From Cytophagaceae bacterium (GTDB lineage Bacteria; Bacteroidota; Bacteroidia; Cytophagales; Spirosomataceae): 56,269 nucleotides of DNA. The translations under genes and the position numbers were made by a program. Positions 48,933 through 56,269 of this stretch are shown one piece after another; position 1 is the stretch's first letter, and every line of letters begins with the position of its first letter. Below the pieces are notes generated by a model. That model was given only the letters and a program-made list of their open reading frames with translations, was not told where the DNA came from and searched no databases. The stretch spans positions 1 to 56,269 of the forward strand of contig CANLVU010000005.1 of NCBI GenBank assembly GCA_947494535.1, in the 5' to 3' direction.

Positions 48933-49836
48933 GGTTTTGCGGGAGATTAGGCTGTTTTGGAAGGATTGTGAAGAACATTATGTTTTAGCACGTATTCTGA
49001 CGATTCTATATCAAAAGATTTTTCATTTTGATATAGATGTTCGTGCGGCTGCTGTTGCCTATAATTTTACTTTGGCTGTTTTTCCTACCATTATCTTCCT
49101 ATTCTCTTTATTAGCCTATATTCCGGTAGATAATTTTGACATCAAAATGGTGAACTTTTTAAAGTCATCGATTCCCAAAAACCTACAGAAAGATTTCACC
49201 GAGTTACTCTTAGATTTGATTCGAAAAAAATCCGGTGGAGTTTTGTCTTTTGGATTTTTGTTTGCCCTTTATGCTTCCACTAGTGGGATTCAAGCTCTTA
49301 TTCGTTCGTTTAATCTCACCTATAAAACAAAAGAGAATCGAGGGATTTTGAAGGAGCGCGTGATTGCAGTTTCATTGAATTTCTTGTTGACCTTCGTCTT
49401 GATTACGGCATTCTCTGTCTTTATTGTAGGGAAATTAGTGATTGGTTATTTGAAAGGCAAGGGGCTAATTGATTATGATTTCAATTTCTATATGTTGAAT
49501 ATTCTGACCTATTTCCTCATTTTCGCGATTTTCTTTTTGACTATATCCATTATCTATTATTATGCTCCAGCGATCACTAAACGGTGGAAATTCTTTAATG
49601 CGGGGTCTATTACAGCCTCTGTTTTAACCATTTTAGTAACAAATTTATTCTCCTATTATTTAGTCAATTTTGCGAGTTATAATAAGGTATATGGTTCGAT
49701 TGGTTCATTGATTGCCTTGATGGTTTGGTTGTACTTTATTGCCTTGATTTTACTTGTGGGATTCGAAATTAATGCAAGTATTGATCAAGTGAAAGAGGAA
49801 CAAGAGGAATCAGAAACAGATTATTTCTTCGAATAA
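48919..49836 (+). CDS. YihY/BrkB-family membrane protein
   Basis: A 305-residue inner-membrane protein with about six transmembrane helices and the family motif DVRAAAVAYNFTLAVFPTIIF near the N terminus. The stretch YASTSGIQALIRSFNLTYKT and the C-terminal YGSIGSLIALMVWLYFIALILLVGFE (shown in part) are also typical. The old label ribonuclease BN is wrong for this family; the function is undetermined. Two ATGs (48919 and 48922) are possible, both overlapping the thioesterase stop. The next gene starts 1 base after the stop. Confidence 0.92.
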   Translation: MMINRVLREIRLFWKDCEEHYVLARILTILYQKIFHFDIDVRAAAVAYNFTLAVFPTIIFLFSLLAYIPVDNFDIKMVNFLKSSIPKNLQKDFTELLLDLIRKKSGGVLSFGFLFALYASTSGIQALIRSFNLTYKTKENRGILKERVIAVSLNFLLTFVLITAFSVFIVGKLVIGYLKGKGLIDYDFNFYMLNILTYFLIFAIFFLTISIIYYYAPAITKRWKFFNAGSITASVLTILVTNLFSYYLVNFASYNKVYGSIGSLIALMVWLYFIALILLVGFEINASIDQVKEEQEESETDYFFE

Positions 49837-49837
49837 T

Positions 49838-50461
49838 ATGGCAGAACTTATCCGACTTTATGATAAGAATAACAGTCAAGCGACTTTGGAGTTGATTGTT
49901 AAGGCTTTGGATAAAGATTCAGTGATCATTTACAAGACGGACACGATGTATGCTTTAGGGTGTCACATAAATTCAACGAAAGCCGTGAATCGAATTTGTG
50001 AAATTAAGGGCATTCAGGCTTCAAAGAATCGATTCTCCTTTATTTGTTCGGATCTAAGTTCGATTTCGAATTATGCCAAAGTCTCAGATTTCGCCTTTAA
50101 AACTTTAAAAAGACACCTTCCTGGCGCTTTTACCTTTGTATTGCCAGCAAGTTCTAAAGTGCCTTCCATTTTAATTCAAGGAAAGAAGACAGTAGGAATA
50201 CGTATTCCTGATTATGACCCTATTCTGTCCATTGTTGAATTATTGGGTTACCCTTTATTGACGACTTCTCTGCCTCATGACGATTTAGAAGTGGAAGAAT
50301 ATACCGACCCCAGCTTAATTATGGATCGTTGGGGACATGCAGTTGATTTAATTCTTGATGGAGGTTTTTCAGGTTATGTACCCTCTAGTGTGGTGGAAAT
50401 TGTAGAGGATTCATTTGATATCCTACGCGAAGGTGCTGGAGATTGCGCTGAATTTAATTAA
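49838..50461 (+). CDS. YciO/Sua5-like (YrdC-domain) protein
   Basis: A 207-residue YrdC-fold protein, related to L-threonylcarbamoyladenylate synthase (TsaC/Sua5), which makes the precursor of t6A37 in tRNA. The nucleotide-binding signature is IIYKTDTMYALGCHINSTKA; RFSFICSDLSSISNYA, LPGAFTFVLPA and GYVPSSVVEIVEDSFDILREG follow. The motif order and length fit the YciO branch better than TsaC or Sua5, so the t6A role is uncertain. It closes the mltG-to-yciO run and overlaps the convergent acyltransferase stop by 4 bases. Confidence 0.88.
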   Translation: MAELIRLYDKNNSQATLELIVKALDKDSVIIYKTDTMYALGCHINSTKAVNRICEIKGIQASKNRFSFICSDLSSISNYAKVSDFAFKTLKRHLPGAFTFVLPASSKVPSILIQGKKTVGIRIPDYDPILSIVELLGYPLLTTSLPHDDLEVEEYTDPSLIMDRWGHAVDLILDGGFSGYVPSSVVEIVEDSFDILREGAGDCAEFN

Positions 50462-51342
50462 GACCATTTAATGTTTAATTTTTCAGGCTTTGTATGCTTC
50501 CAGCGTTTATGTGACCATAAATACTGTTCCGGATAGTCATTAATTGATTTCTCTAATCTACGCGCAAATCGTTCAATTATTTCCCCTTGAGCTAAATCTT
50601 CAAAAGGTACATTGGCAATTAATTCATAGGTTAATGTGTATTTTCCTCTTTTAGTACGAACAGCCTCAGCAAAAATAACTGGATAGTTATATTCTCGAGC
50701 GAAACGTTCCATTCCAGTAAAGAAGGCAGTGTCTTGATGTAGAAATGTGGTCCAATAGGCACTTTCTGGTTTTTGAGGCGCTTGGTCAGCCGCTAAACAA
50801 ACAGCACGTGGAATTTCTTTTCGTTCGCGAGTTAACAAGACAGATTCTCTTTTTTCTATTAGATAGATATTTCCAAATCGAGCTCGTACTTGCCTAGTGA
50901 ATTCGTCGAATAATGCGTTATTGAGCTTTTGATAAATTATATCATAAACATTTTTGCTTAAGGCTAATCTGTGAATGGCCCATTCCCAATTACCTTGATG
51001 TCCAGCAACTAATATGACAGGAATTCCTTTCTTGATAAAATGGCTTACTACTTCTTCATTTTTAATTTCGTACCGATCCAAAATTTCATCTTTCGTAATC
51101 GTAGCACCTTTCAAAAATTCCACTATCTGATCAGTTAAATAACCATAAAAACGATAGAGTAATTTGTTTAACTCTTTATCGGTGGCTTTAGGAAATGAAT
51201 TTTTTAAATTAGTATGGATAACTTTTTTTCTGTAAGGAATGATATAATAGAATAAAAAGGCACAAAATGAAGCGAAACCGTAAAGTACAGGTAAGGGTAA
51301 TCTTCCAATTAGTTTGTACAGAAATAGGGGAGACACTTTCAT
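50458..51342 (-). CDS. LpxL/HtrB-like lipid A acyltransferase
   Basis: A 294-residue membrane-associated acyltransferase of the LpxL/LpxM superfamily, which adds secondary acyl chains to lipid A or acylates similar lipids from acyl-ACP. It has a hydrophobic N-terminal helix (about residues 10-34). The catalytic HxxxxE/D motif appears in LVAGHQGNWEWAIHRLAL. Later come AADQAPQKPESAYWTTFLHQDTAFFTG (shown in part) and QYLWSHKRWK near the C terminus. Length is normal. With the lpx genes at 16-19.5 kb it completes part of lipid A synthesis; the precise step cannot be assigned. Confidence 0.88.
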   Translation of the reverse strand: MKVSPLFLYKLIGRLPLPVLYGFASFCAFLFYYIIPYRKKVIHTNLKNSFPKATDKELNKLLYRFYGYLTDQIVEFLKGATITKDEILDRYEIKNEEVVSHFIKKGIPVILVAGHQGNWEWAIHRLALSKNVYDIIYQKLNNALFDEFTRQVRARFGNIYLIEKRESVLLTRERKEIPRAVCLAADQAPQKPESAYWTTFLHQDTAFFTGMERFAREYNYPVIFAEAVRTKRGKYTLTYELIANVPFEDLAQGEIIERFARRLEKSINDYPEQYLWSHKRWKHTKPEKLNIKWS

Positions 51343-51393
51343 TCTTATTATCTTTGTTCTTTAATCATACAAATATCCGATTAATTTTTGGGA

Positions 51394-51990
51394 ATGCACA
51401 TTGAGACGCATTATTTGCCTAGTTTAGAATACATGTCGCTTTTGCTTCAGCATACGTCCTTACTTTTCGAGGTAGAGGAAAATTTTCCGAAGCAAACTTA
51501 TCGAAATCGATGTCTCATTTTAGGTGCAAATGGAGTAGAGCGATTAACCGTTCCTGTTATTCATACTTCTGGTCAGAAAACAAAAACGAAGGACACCAAG
51601 ATTGATTATTCCCAAAATTGGGTCAAGCAGCATCAAGGTGCTTTTCAGGCTGCTTATGGGAATGCACCGTATTATGAATATTTTGAGCCATATTTAGATC
51701 AAATTTTTGCGAAAAAAAGGTTTTTTTTAGTAGATTTAAATATTGATCTATTGAGTTTTGTTTACCGTATTTTAGATGTACCTCTCATTTATGAGAAGAC
51801 ACAAGAGTTCGGAGTTAATAACGAAACAAGTGAGTACGATCAAATAAGTGCGAAGAAAGACTGGACAACGCGTTCAATCTATCAAAATAGATCTTATCGC
51901 CAATGTTTTGGAACGGAATTTGTTCCTAATTTGTCGATTTTGGATTTATTGATGAATCACGGGAAAGAGTCTTTGACTTTTTTAATATAA
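51394..51990 (+). CDS. WbqC-family protein
   Basis: A 198-residue protein matching the WbqC-like family: HYLPSLEYMSLLLQHTSLLF at the N terminus, then FPKQTYRNRCLILGANGVER and KIDYSQNWVKQHQGAFQAAYGNAPYYEYF. WbqC genes occur near O-antigen clusters in some species, but the biochemical role is not established. I start at ATG 51394; the in-frame TTG at 51388 adds two residues only. Between it and the divergent acyltransferase lie 51 bases. clpC follows 65 bases later, so it is probably monocistronic. Confidence 0.88.
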   Translation: MHIETHYLPSLEYMSLLLQHTSLLFEVEENFPKQTYRNRCLILGANGVERLTVPVIHTSGQKTKTKDTKIDYSQNWVKQHQGAFQAAYGNAPYYEYFEPYLDQIFAKKRFFLVDLNIDLLSFVYRILDVPLIYEKTQEFGVNNETSEYDQISAKKDWTTRSIYQNRSYRQCFGTEFVPNLSILDLLMNHGKESLTFLI

Positions 51991-52055
51991 AAAGGGAACA
52001 ATTTAGGGGCATACGTGGTTGATGCAATTAAATTGTACGAAATAAATAGAACGAT

Positions 52056-54629
52056 ATGGAGGCTAAATTTTCGAATAAAGTGAAGGAAGTCATCTCGTTA
52101 GCACGAGAAGAGGCATTGCGTTTAGGTCACGATTATATCGGTACCGAACATTTGATGTTAGGGATGATTCGGGATGGACAGGGCCCAGGGATTGATTTAT
52201 TATTGCGTTCAGGTGTTTCTTTGGATTCATTACGCCAAAGTATTGAGCATTCGACCGCTTCTACCACGCGTTCTACTTTTGATCGCGAAAATATGTTAAA
52301 TATTCCCTTAACTAAGCAAGCAGAGAAAGTATTGCGTTTGACTTATTTAGAGGCTAAGTATTTCAAAACAAATGTGGTAGAAACTGATCATTTATTGATG
52401 GCAGTTTTGCGTGATGAGGATAATGTGGCCACTCAAATTTTAGAAAAATACCAAGTTTACTACGATTTAATTAAAGAAATGGTGGAATTTCAATCAGGTA
52501 ATGGCCAAGGAGCAAATCCGAAGGCTAGTTCAGATACAGATGACAACGACGATGATTCACGCTTATACAGCGCTGGTTCTGGATCGACTGGTGGAGCAGG
52601 TGCTGGAAGTACAACAGGTTCAAAACCAGGAGAGAAAAGTAAGACACCAGTATTAGATAATTTCGGTCGTGATTTAACTAAGATTGCGGAGAATGGGAAA
52701 TTAGACCCTATTGTAGGTCGTGAGAAAGAGATTGAACGTGTGGCCCAGATTTTGTCTCGTCGCAAGAAAAATAATCCTATTTTAATTGGAGAGCCCGGTG
52801 TGGGTAAAACGGCTATTGCGGAAGGCTTAGCCTTGCGTATTGTGCAGAAGAAAGTATCTCGTGTCCTTTTTGGCAAGCGTGTAGTTACGCTTGATATCGC
52901 TTCTTTAGTGGCTGGCACGAAATACCGTGGTCAATTCGAAGAACGTATGAAAGCTGTCATGAATGAACTGGAGAAGTCTACGGACGTGATCTTGTTCATA
53001 GATGAATTACATACCATTGTAGGCGCAGGGGGAGCATCTGGTTCATTGGATGCATCTAACATGTTTAAACCAGCTTTAGCACGTGGAGATATCCAAGTGA
53101 TTGGAGCTACGACTTTGGATGAGTACCGTCAATATATTGAAAAAGATGGTGCATTAGCTCGTCGTTTCCAAACAGTGATGGTAGATGCCACTACTGTCGA
53201 TGAGACCATCGAAATTTTGCACAATATTAAAGACAAATACGAGGATCATCACCACGTTATTTATACGGAAGAGTCTATCATTTCTGCCGTTAAATTATCA
53301 GATCGTTATATTTCTGATCGTTTTTTACCTGATAAGGCAATTGACGTATTGGATGAAGTGGGTGCACGTGTGCATATTTCTAATATTAATGTTCCTGAAG
53401 ATATCGTAGCATTAGAGGGGCAAATCGAAATCGTAAAGAAAGAGAAGAACCAAGTGGTGAAGTCTCAGAAATACGAAGAAGCTGCTCAATTGCGTGATAG
53501 AGAGAAGAAACTAATCGATCAATTAGAGCTTTCAAAGGCTGCATGGGAAGAAGATTCGAAGAAGCAGAAATTTACGGTTACGGAAGAACATGTGGCGGAG
53601 GTAATCGCTCAGATGACTGGTATTCCAGTTAATCGTGTGGCGGCGAAAGAGGGTGAGAAATTATTACAGATGGATGAGCAACTTTCGAAGCAAGTGATTG
53701 GTCAGCCAGATGCGATTAAAAAATTAGTTAAAGCCATTCAGCGTACGCGTGTAGGCTTAAAAGATCCGAAGAAACCTATTGGTTCTTTTATCTTTTTAGG
53801 CCCTACAGGGGTAGGAAAGACAGAAATGGCCAAAGTATTAGCTACTTATTTATTCGATAAAGAAGATGCTTTAGTACGTATTGATATGAGTGAATACATG
53901 GAGAAATTCAGTGTATCTCGCTTAGTCGGAGCGCCTCCAGGTTACGTAGGTTATGAAGAAGGTGGTCAGTTGACGGAGAAAATTCGTCGTAAGCCTTATG
54001 CTGTCATTTTATTAGATGAAATAGAAAAGGCTCATCCAGATGTTTTTAACCTATTATTGCAAGTGTTAGATGATGGTATTTTGACAGATGGCTTAGGTCG
54101 TCGCGTTGATTTCCGAAATACGATTATCATTATGACTTCGAATATTGGTGCACGTGATTTGAAGGATTTTGGATCAGGTATAGGCTTCTCGACAAAATCG
54201 AAAGTGGACAACTTGGATGAATATGCGAAGACGACCATTCAAAATGCATTGAAAAAGGCTTTTGCGCCAGAATTTATTAACCGTTTAGATGATATTATTG
54301 TATTTAATTCCTTAGAGCGTCCTGCGATTCATCAGATCATTGATTTGATGTTAACTAAGCTGAAAGCACGTTTAGCTAATCTAGGTTTCGAAGTGGAATT
54401 AACAGAGAAAGCAAAAGACTTTATGGTGGATAAAGGTTATGATCCACAATATGGCGCTAGACCTTTGAATCGTGCGATTCAGAAATACTTAGAGGATGCA
54501 TTAGCTGAAGAGATTTTAAAAGGATCTTTAGCAGAGGGTGAATATATCGTGGCGGATTTTGAAGAGGGTGCGGATGCCTTGACTTTGGCCAGAAAAACAA
54601 GGAAAGAATTAACCAAACAGAAAAAATAA
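52056..54629 (+). CDS. clpC: Clp protease ATP-binding subunit ClpC-type AAA+ unfoldase
   Basis: Hexameric unfoldase that feeds substrates to ClpP. The 857-residue chain has a double Clp_N domain (residues 1-145), a Gly/Ser/Thr-rich linker (about 165-190), AAA1 with Walker A GEPGVGKT and Walker [10 protein letters not shown], a UVR-type coiled coil (residues about 455-490, with [20 protein letters not shown]), AAA2 with Walker A GPTGVGKT and Walker [13 protein letters not shown], and a C-terminal ClpB D2-small domain. The UVR motif marks ClpC over ClpA or ClpB. fabG begins 1 base after its stop, suggesting a shared transcript. No CtsR-like operator is evident upstream. Confidence 0.96.
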   Translation: MEAKFSNKVKEVISLAREEALRLGHDYIGTEHLMLGMIRDGQGPGIDLLLRSGVSLDSLRQSIEHSTASTTRSTFDRENMLNIPLTKQAEKVLRLTYLEAKYFKTNVVETDHLLMAVLRDEDNVATQILEKYQVYYDLIKEMVEFQSGNGQGANPKASSDTDDNDDDSRLYSAGSGSTGGAGAGSTTGSKPGEKSKTPVLDNFGRDLTKIAENGKLDPIVGREKEIERVAQILSRRKKNNPILIGEPGVGKTAIAEGLALRIVQKKVSRVLFGKRVVTLDIASLVAGTKYRGQFEERMKAVMNELEKSTDVILFIDELHTIVGAGGASGSLDASNMFKPALARGDIQVIGATTLDEYRQYIEKDGALARRFQTVMVDATTVDETIEILHNIKDKYEDHHHVIYTEESIISAVKLSDRYISDRFLPDKAIDVLDEVGARVHISNINVPEDIVALEGQIEIVKKEKNQVVKSQKYEEAAQLRDREKKLIDQLELSKAAWEEDSKKQKFTVTEEHVAEVIAQMTGIPVNRVAAKEGEKLLQMDEQLSKQVIGQPDAIKKLVKAIQRTRVGLKDPKKPIGSFIFLGPTGVGKTEMAKVLATYLFDKEDALVRIDMSEYMEKFSVSRLVGAPPGYVGYEEGGQLTEKIRRKPYAVILLDEIEKAHPDVFNLLLQVLDDGILTDGLGRRVDFRNTIIIMTSNIGARDLKDFGSGIGFSTKSKVDNLDEYAKTTIQNALKKAFAPEFINRLDDIIVFNSLERPAIHQIIDLMLTKLKARLANLGFEVELTEKAKDFMVDKGYDPQYGARPLNRAIQKYLEDALAEEILKGSLAEGEYIVADFEEGADALTLARKTRKELTKQKK

Positions 54630-54630
54630 T

Positions 54631-55377
54631 ATGTCATTAGTACAAAATAAGGTCGTTTTAGTGACAGGTGCCTCGCGAGGTATTGGTCGTGCTATTGCGA
54701 CAACCTTTGCTAAAGCTGGCGCGAACGTTGCTTTTACTTATCTATCATCTGTTGAGAAAGGTCAAGCTTTAGAACAAGAATTAATAGCTTTTGGAATTAC
54801 GGCTAAGGGTTATCGTTCAGATGCCTCTTCTTACACCGAATCAGAGAAATTAGTGGAGGATGTGTTGGTTGATTTTGGCACTATTGATATTTTAATTAAC
54901 AATGCAGGGATAACTCGAGATGGATTATTAATGCGTATGTCTGAGGAGCAGTGGGATGAGGTAATTCGCGTTAACCTAAAGTCAATTTTTAATTTAACAA
55001 AAGCGGTTACTAAGCCGATGATGAAAGCTAGATCTGGTTCTATTATCAATATGACTTCGATTGTTGGGATTAAAGGTAATGCGGGTCAATCAAATTACGC
55101 CGCTTCAAAAGCGGGAATCATTGGATTTACGAAGTCTGTGGCCCTTGAATTAGGCTCTCGTAATATTCGTTGCAATGCGATTGCTCCTGGATTTATTGAA
55201 ACAGAAATGACCGAAGAATTAAATGAGGCTGCGATTGAAGAGTGGACAAAAGCAATTCCAATGAAAAGGGGAGGGCAGGCGACGGAAGTAGCGGATGTTT
55301 GTTTATTCTTAGGTTCTGAAATGTCATCTTACGTTACAGGGCAAGTTATTTCAGTAAACGGGGGTTTATTAACCTAG
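54631..55377 (+). CDS. fabG: 3-Oxoacyl-[acyl-carrier-protein] reductase
   Basis: NADPH-dependent short-chain dehydrogenase that reduces 3-ketoacyl-ACP in fatty acid elongation. The 248-residue product has the cofactor motif VTGASRGIGRAIATTFAKAG, NNAGITRDGLLMRMSEEQW, the catalytic Ser in INMTSIVGIKGNAGQSN, and Tyr-Lys in YAASKAGIIGFTKS, followed by the substrate lid PGFIETEMTEEL. These residues and the length are characteristic of FabG. It lies 1 base downstream of clpC and ends at a terminator. Confidence 0.95.
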   Translation: MSLVQNKVVLVTGASRGIGRAIATTFAKAGANVAFTYLSSVEKGQALEQELIAFGITAKGYRSDASSYTESEKLVEDVLVDFGTIDILINNAGITRDGLLMRMSEEQWDEVIRVNLKSIFNLTKAVTKPMMKARSGSIINMTSIVGIKGNAGQSNYAASKAGIIGFTKSVALELGSRNIRCNAIAPGFIETEMTEELNEAAIEEWTKAIPMKRGGQATEVADVCLFLGSEMSSYVTGQVISVNGGLLT

Positions 55378-55398
55378 TCATTATTTTTAAACACACAC

Positions 55399-55438
55399 GG
55401 CCTCAGTCTTTTCGTTTAAGATTGAGGTCTCTTTTTTT
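55399..55438 (+). terminator. Hairpin terminator after fabG, abutting the next start codon
   Basis: A 12-bp stem (55399-55410 with 55418-55429, two G-T pairs) is followed by seven T residues. The T run ends at 55438 and the next gene's ATG is 55439-55441. A terminator this close leaves no room for a promoter between it and the following gene, so the hairpin may act on read-through transcripts as an attenuator. Confidence 0.75.
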
Positions 55439-56269
55439 ATGAAGATTTATTTATTTTTTCTTCTGGTATTCTTAAGCTCTTGTGCTAAGACGATTCTTCC
55501 CGTGCAGATGGCTGAAAAGTCAGTTTATGTGGATCGATTCCCTGCTTTAATACCTGGTTTAACAACGATTGATTTTTCTCTTTCTTTCGATAGTTTATTA
55601 GCGCTCAGTCAATTGAAAGCAGGTTCTGTACTTTATCAAAATTCGGCTGCTTCCTCCGCCATTGATTTTCCTTTAGATGTGCGATTATTAGCACCTATTC
55701 AATTGCAAGCCCTTCAAAAGGACCATATTAGTTTATCATTACCCGTTCGAATGTCTGCAAAACCAGAGTTAGCGGGTATATCTGCGGGCCTAGTTACAGG
55801 TGATTTAGCGATGAAGGTTCAGCTGAAGTTGAATTTAGCTAATTTAAGCTCTTTGCAGGTGAAAGAAGTTGCCTATGACTATGAATGGATTCAAAAACCT
55901 TCGGTGAAAGTGATGGGATTTCCGGTAAATGTTTCGGGTGTGGTGGATCAATTGTTTAATCAAAAGAAGGCATTGATTCTGGCCCAAATGCAAGAGCAAT
56001 TGAATGCTTCTATTCGAAATATAGTTACGAAACCTTTTTCGTTACAATCTTTTATTCCGGATTCGCCACTTGGTTACCGGTTTGAACCTTCGGTTACCTC
56101 AGCTTTGGATTTGCGTGATTTATCTTTTGAACAAACTGGAATTAAAGGGCAGTTGAGGTATTTAGGAGGATTTAAAGTAGTTTCCGGTCAAAATAATCTG
56201 AAGCCTATTTTCATCCCGGTAAAAGATTTACCAGGTGTGACTAAACCTACACTACCCTTTCAATTTCAA
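55439..56269 (+). CDS. Lipoprotein, probable DUF4403 family, 3' end beyond window
   Basis: The reading frame is open from the ATG at 55439 to the window edge (277 codons, no stop). The product begins with a lipoprotein signal peptide, MKIYLFFLLVFLSSCAKT, with the lipobox Cys at residue 15. The rest is rich in short beta-strand-like segments (TIDFSLSFDSLLALSQLKAG, ISLSLPVRMSAKPEL) and contains YEWIQKPSVKVMGFPVNVSG. This resembles DUF4403 proteins of Bacteroidota, membrane-attached lipoproteins of unknown function, but the match is by eye. It starts directly after a terminator T run. The remaining C-terminal part is not visible. Confidence 0.55.
   Translation, partial: MKIYLFFLLVFLSSCAKTILPVQMAEKSVYVDRFPALIPGLTTIDFSLSFDSLLALSQLKAGSVLYQNSAASSAIDFPLDVRLLAPIQLQALQKDHISLSLPVRMSAKPELAGISAGLVTGDLAMKVQLKLNLANLSSLQVKEVAYDYEWIQKPSVKVMGFPVNVSGVVDQLFNQKKALILAQMQEQLNASIRNIVTKPFSLQSFIPDSPLGYRFEPSVTSALDLRDLSFEQTGIKGQLRYLGGFKVVSGQNNLKPIFIPVKDLPGVTKPTLPFQFQ

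Noticed and set aside
1-56269. Horizontally acquired or mobile island
   Set aside because: Only one tRNA is present, with no integrase, transposase, direct-repeat attachment sites or change in base composition obvious by eye; almost all genes are core functions.

Overview
This window is a stretch of ordinary chromosome from a Bacteroidota bacterium, most likely a Cytophagales/Spirosomaceae-type organism (the lineage is inferred, not tested). The support is: the type IX secretion (T9SS) and gliding genes sprA, the T9SS plug and gldF; a T9SS C-terminal sorting domain; the LpxC-FabZ fusion; several families largely confined to the phylum (DUF4199, DUF3276/PUR, T9SS plug/DUF5103); AT-rich DNA with A/T-rich start contexts instead of Shine-Dalgarno sites; and promoters resembling the Bacteroidota TTTG...TAnnTTTG type. 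I see no phage, insertion sequence, integron, CRISPR array, toxin-antitoxin or known defence island.

Layout. 1-5 kb: mdh (minus, cut by the window edge), a YkvA-like membrane protein, tatA, then gatA, a LysM lytic transglycosylase, ruvA and the 7.1 kb sprA, tightly packed or overlapping. 12-16 kb: gcvH, a dihydroorotase-like gene lacking most metal ligands, two small DUF4199-type membrane proteins and gldF. 16-21 kb (minus): an HD phosphohydrolase, lpxD, lpxC/fabZ, lpxA and an ABC ATPase form a lipid A operon. A tRNA with anticodon CAT and an Nramp-like transporter follow. 22-28 kb: a membrane-anchored AraC-type regulator, a T9SS cargo protein, a GH78 rhamnosidase and the rhamnose symporter RhaT. 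28-33 kb: leuC-leuD-cimA-like-leuB. 33-40 kb: an S9 peptidase, an M42 aminopeptidase, pfkA, a YdcF-like protein, a TlpA-like thioredoxin and RlpA. 40-46 kb: PUR protein, ychF, T9SS plug, ABC-F ATPase and an FMN glutamate-synthase-like protein. 46-56 kb: an Ldh-family dehydrogenase, mltG, a thioesterase, YihY, YciO, an LpxL-like acyltransferase, WbqC, clpC, fabG and a truncated lipoprotein.

Themes. Much of the window serves the cell envelope: T9SS export (SprA, plug, cargo, GldF), lipid A (LpxD, LpxC/FabZ, LpxA, LpxL-like, FabG) and peptidoglycan turnover (MltD-like, RlpA, MltG). Branched-chain amino acid synthesis and rhamnose use are the two clear metabolic modules.

The least explained signals are: degenerate 7-bp-period repeats lying between convergent gene ends at about 34.92 and 41.60 kb; the dihydroorotase-like protein without its metal ligands; the ABC ATPase with degenerate Q- and H-loops; the Asp-to-Asn change in PfkA; and lysine-rich tails on two unrelated peptidoglycan-lytic proteins. 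I did not find a convincing wholly new multi-gene system.
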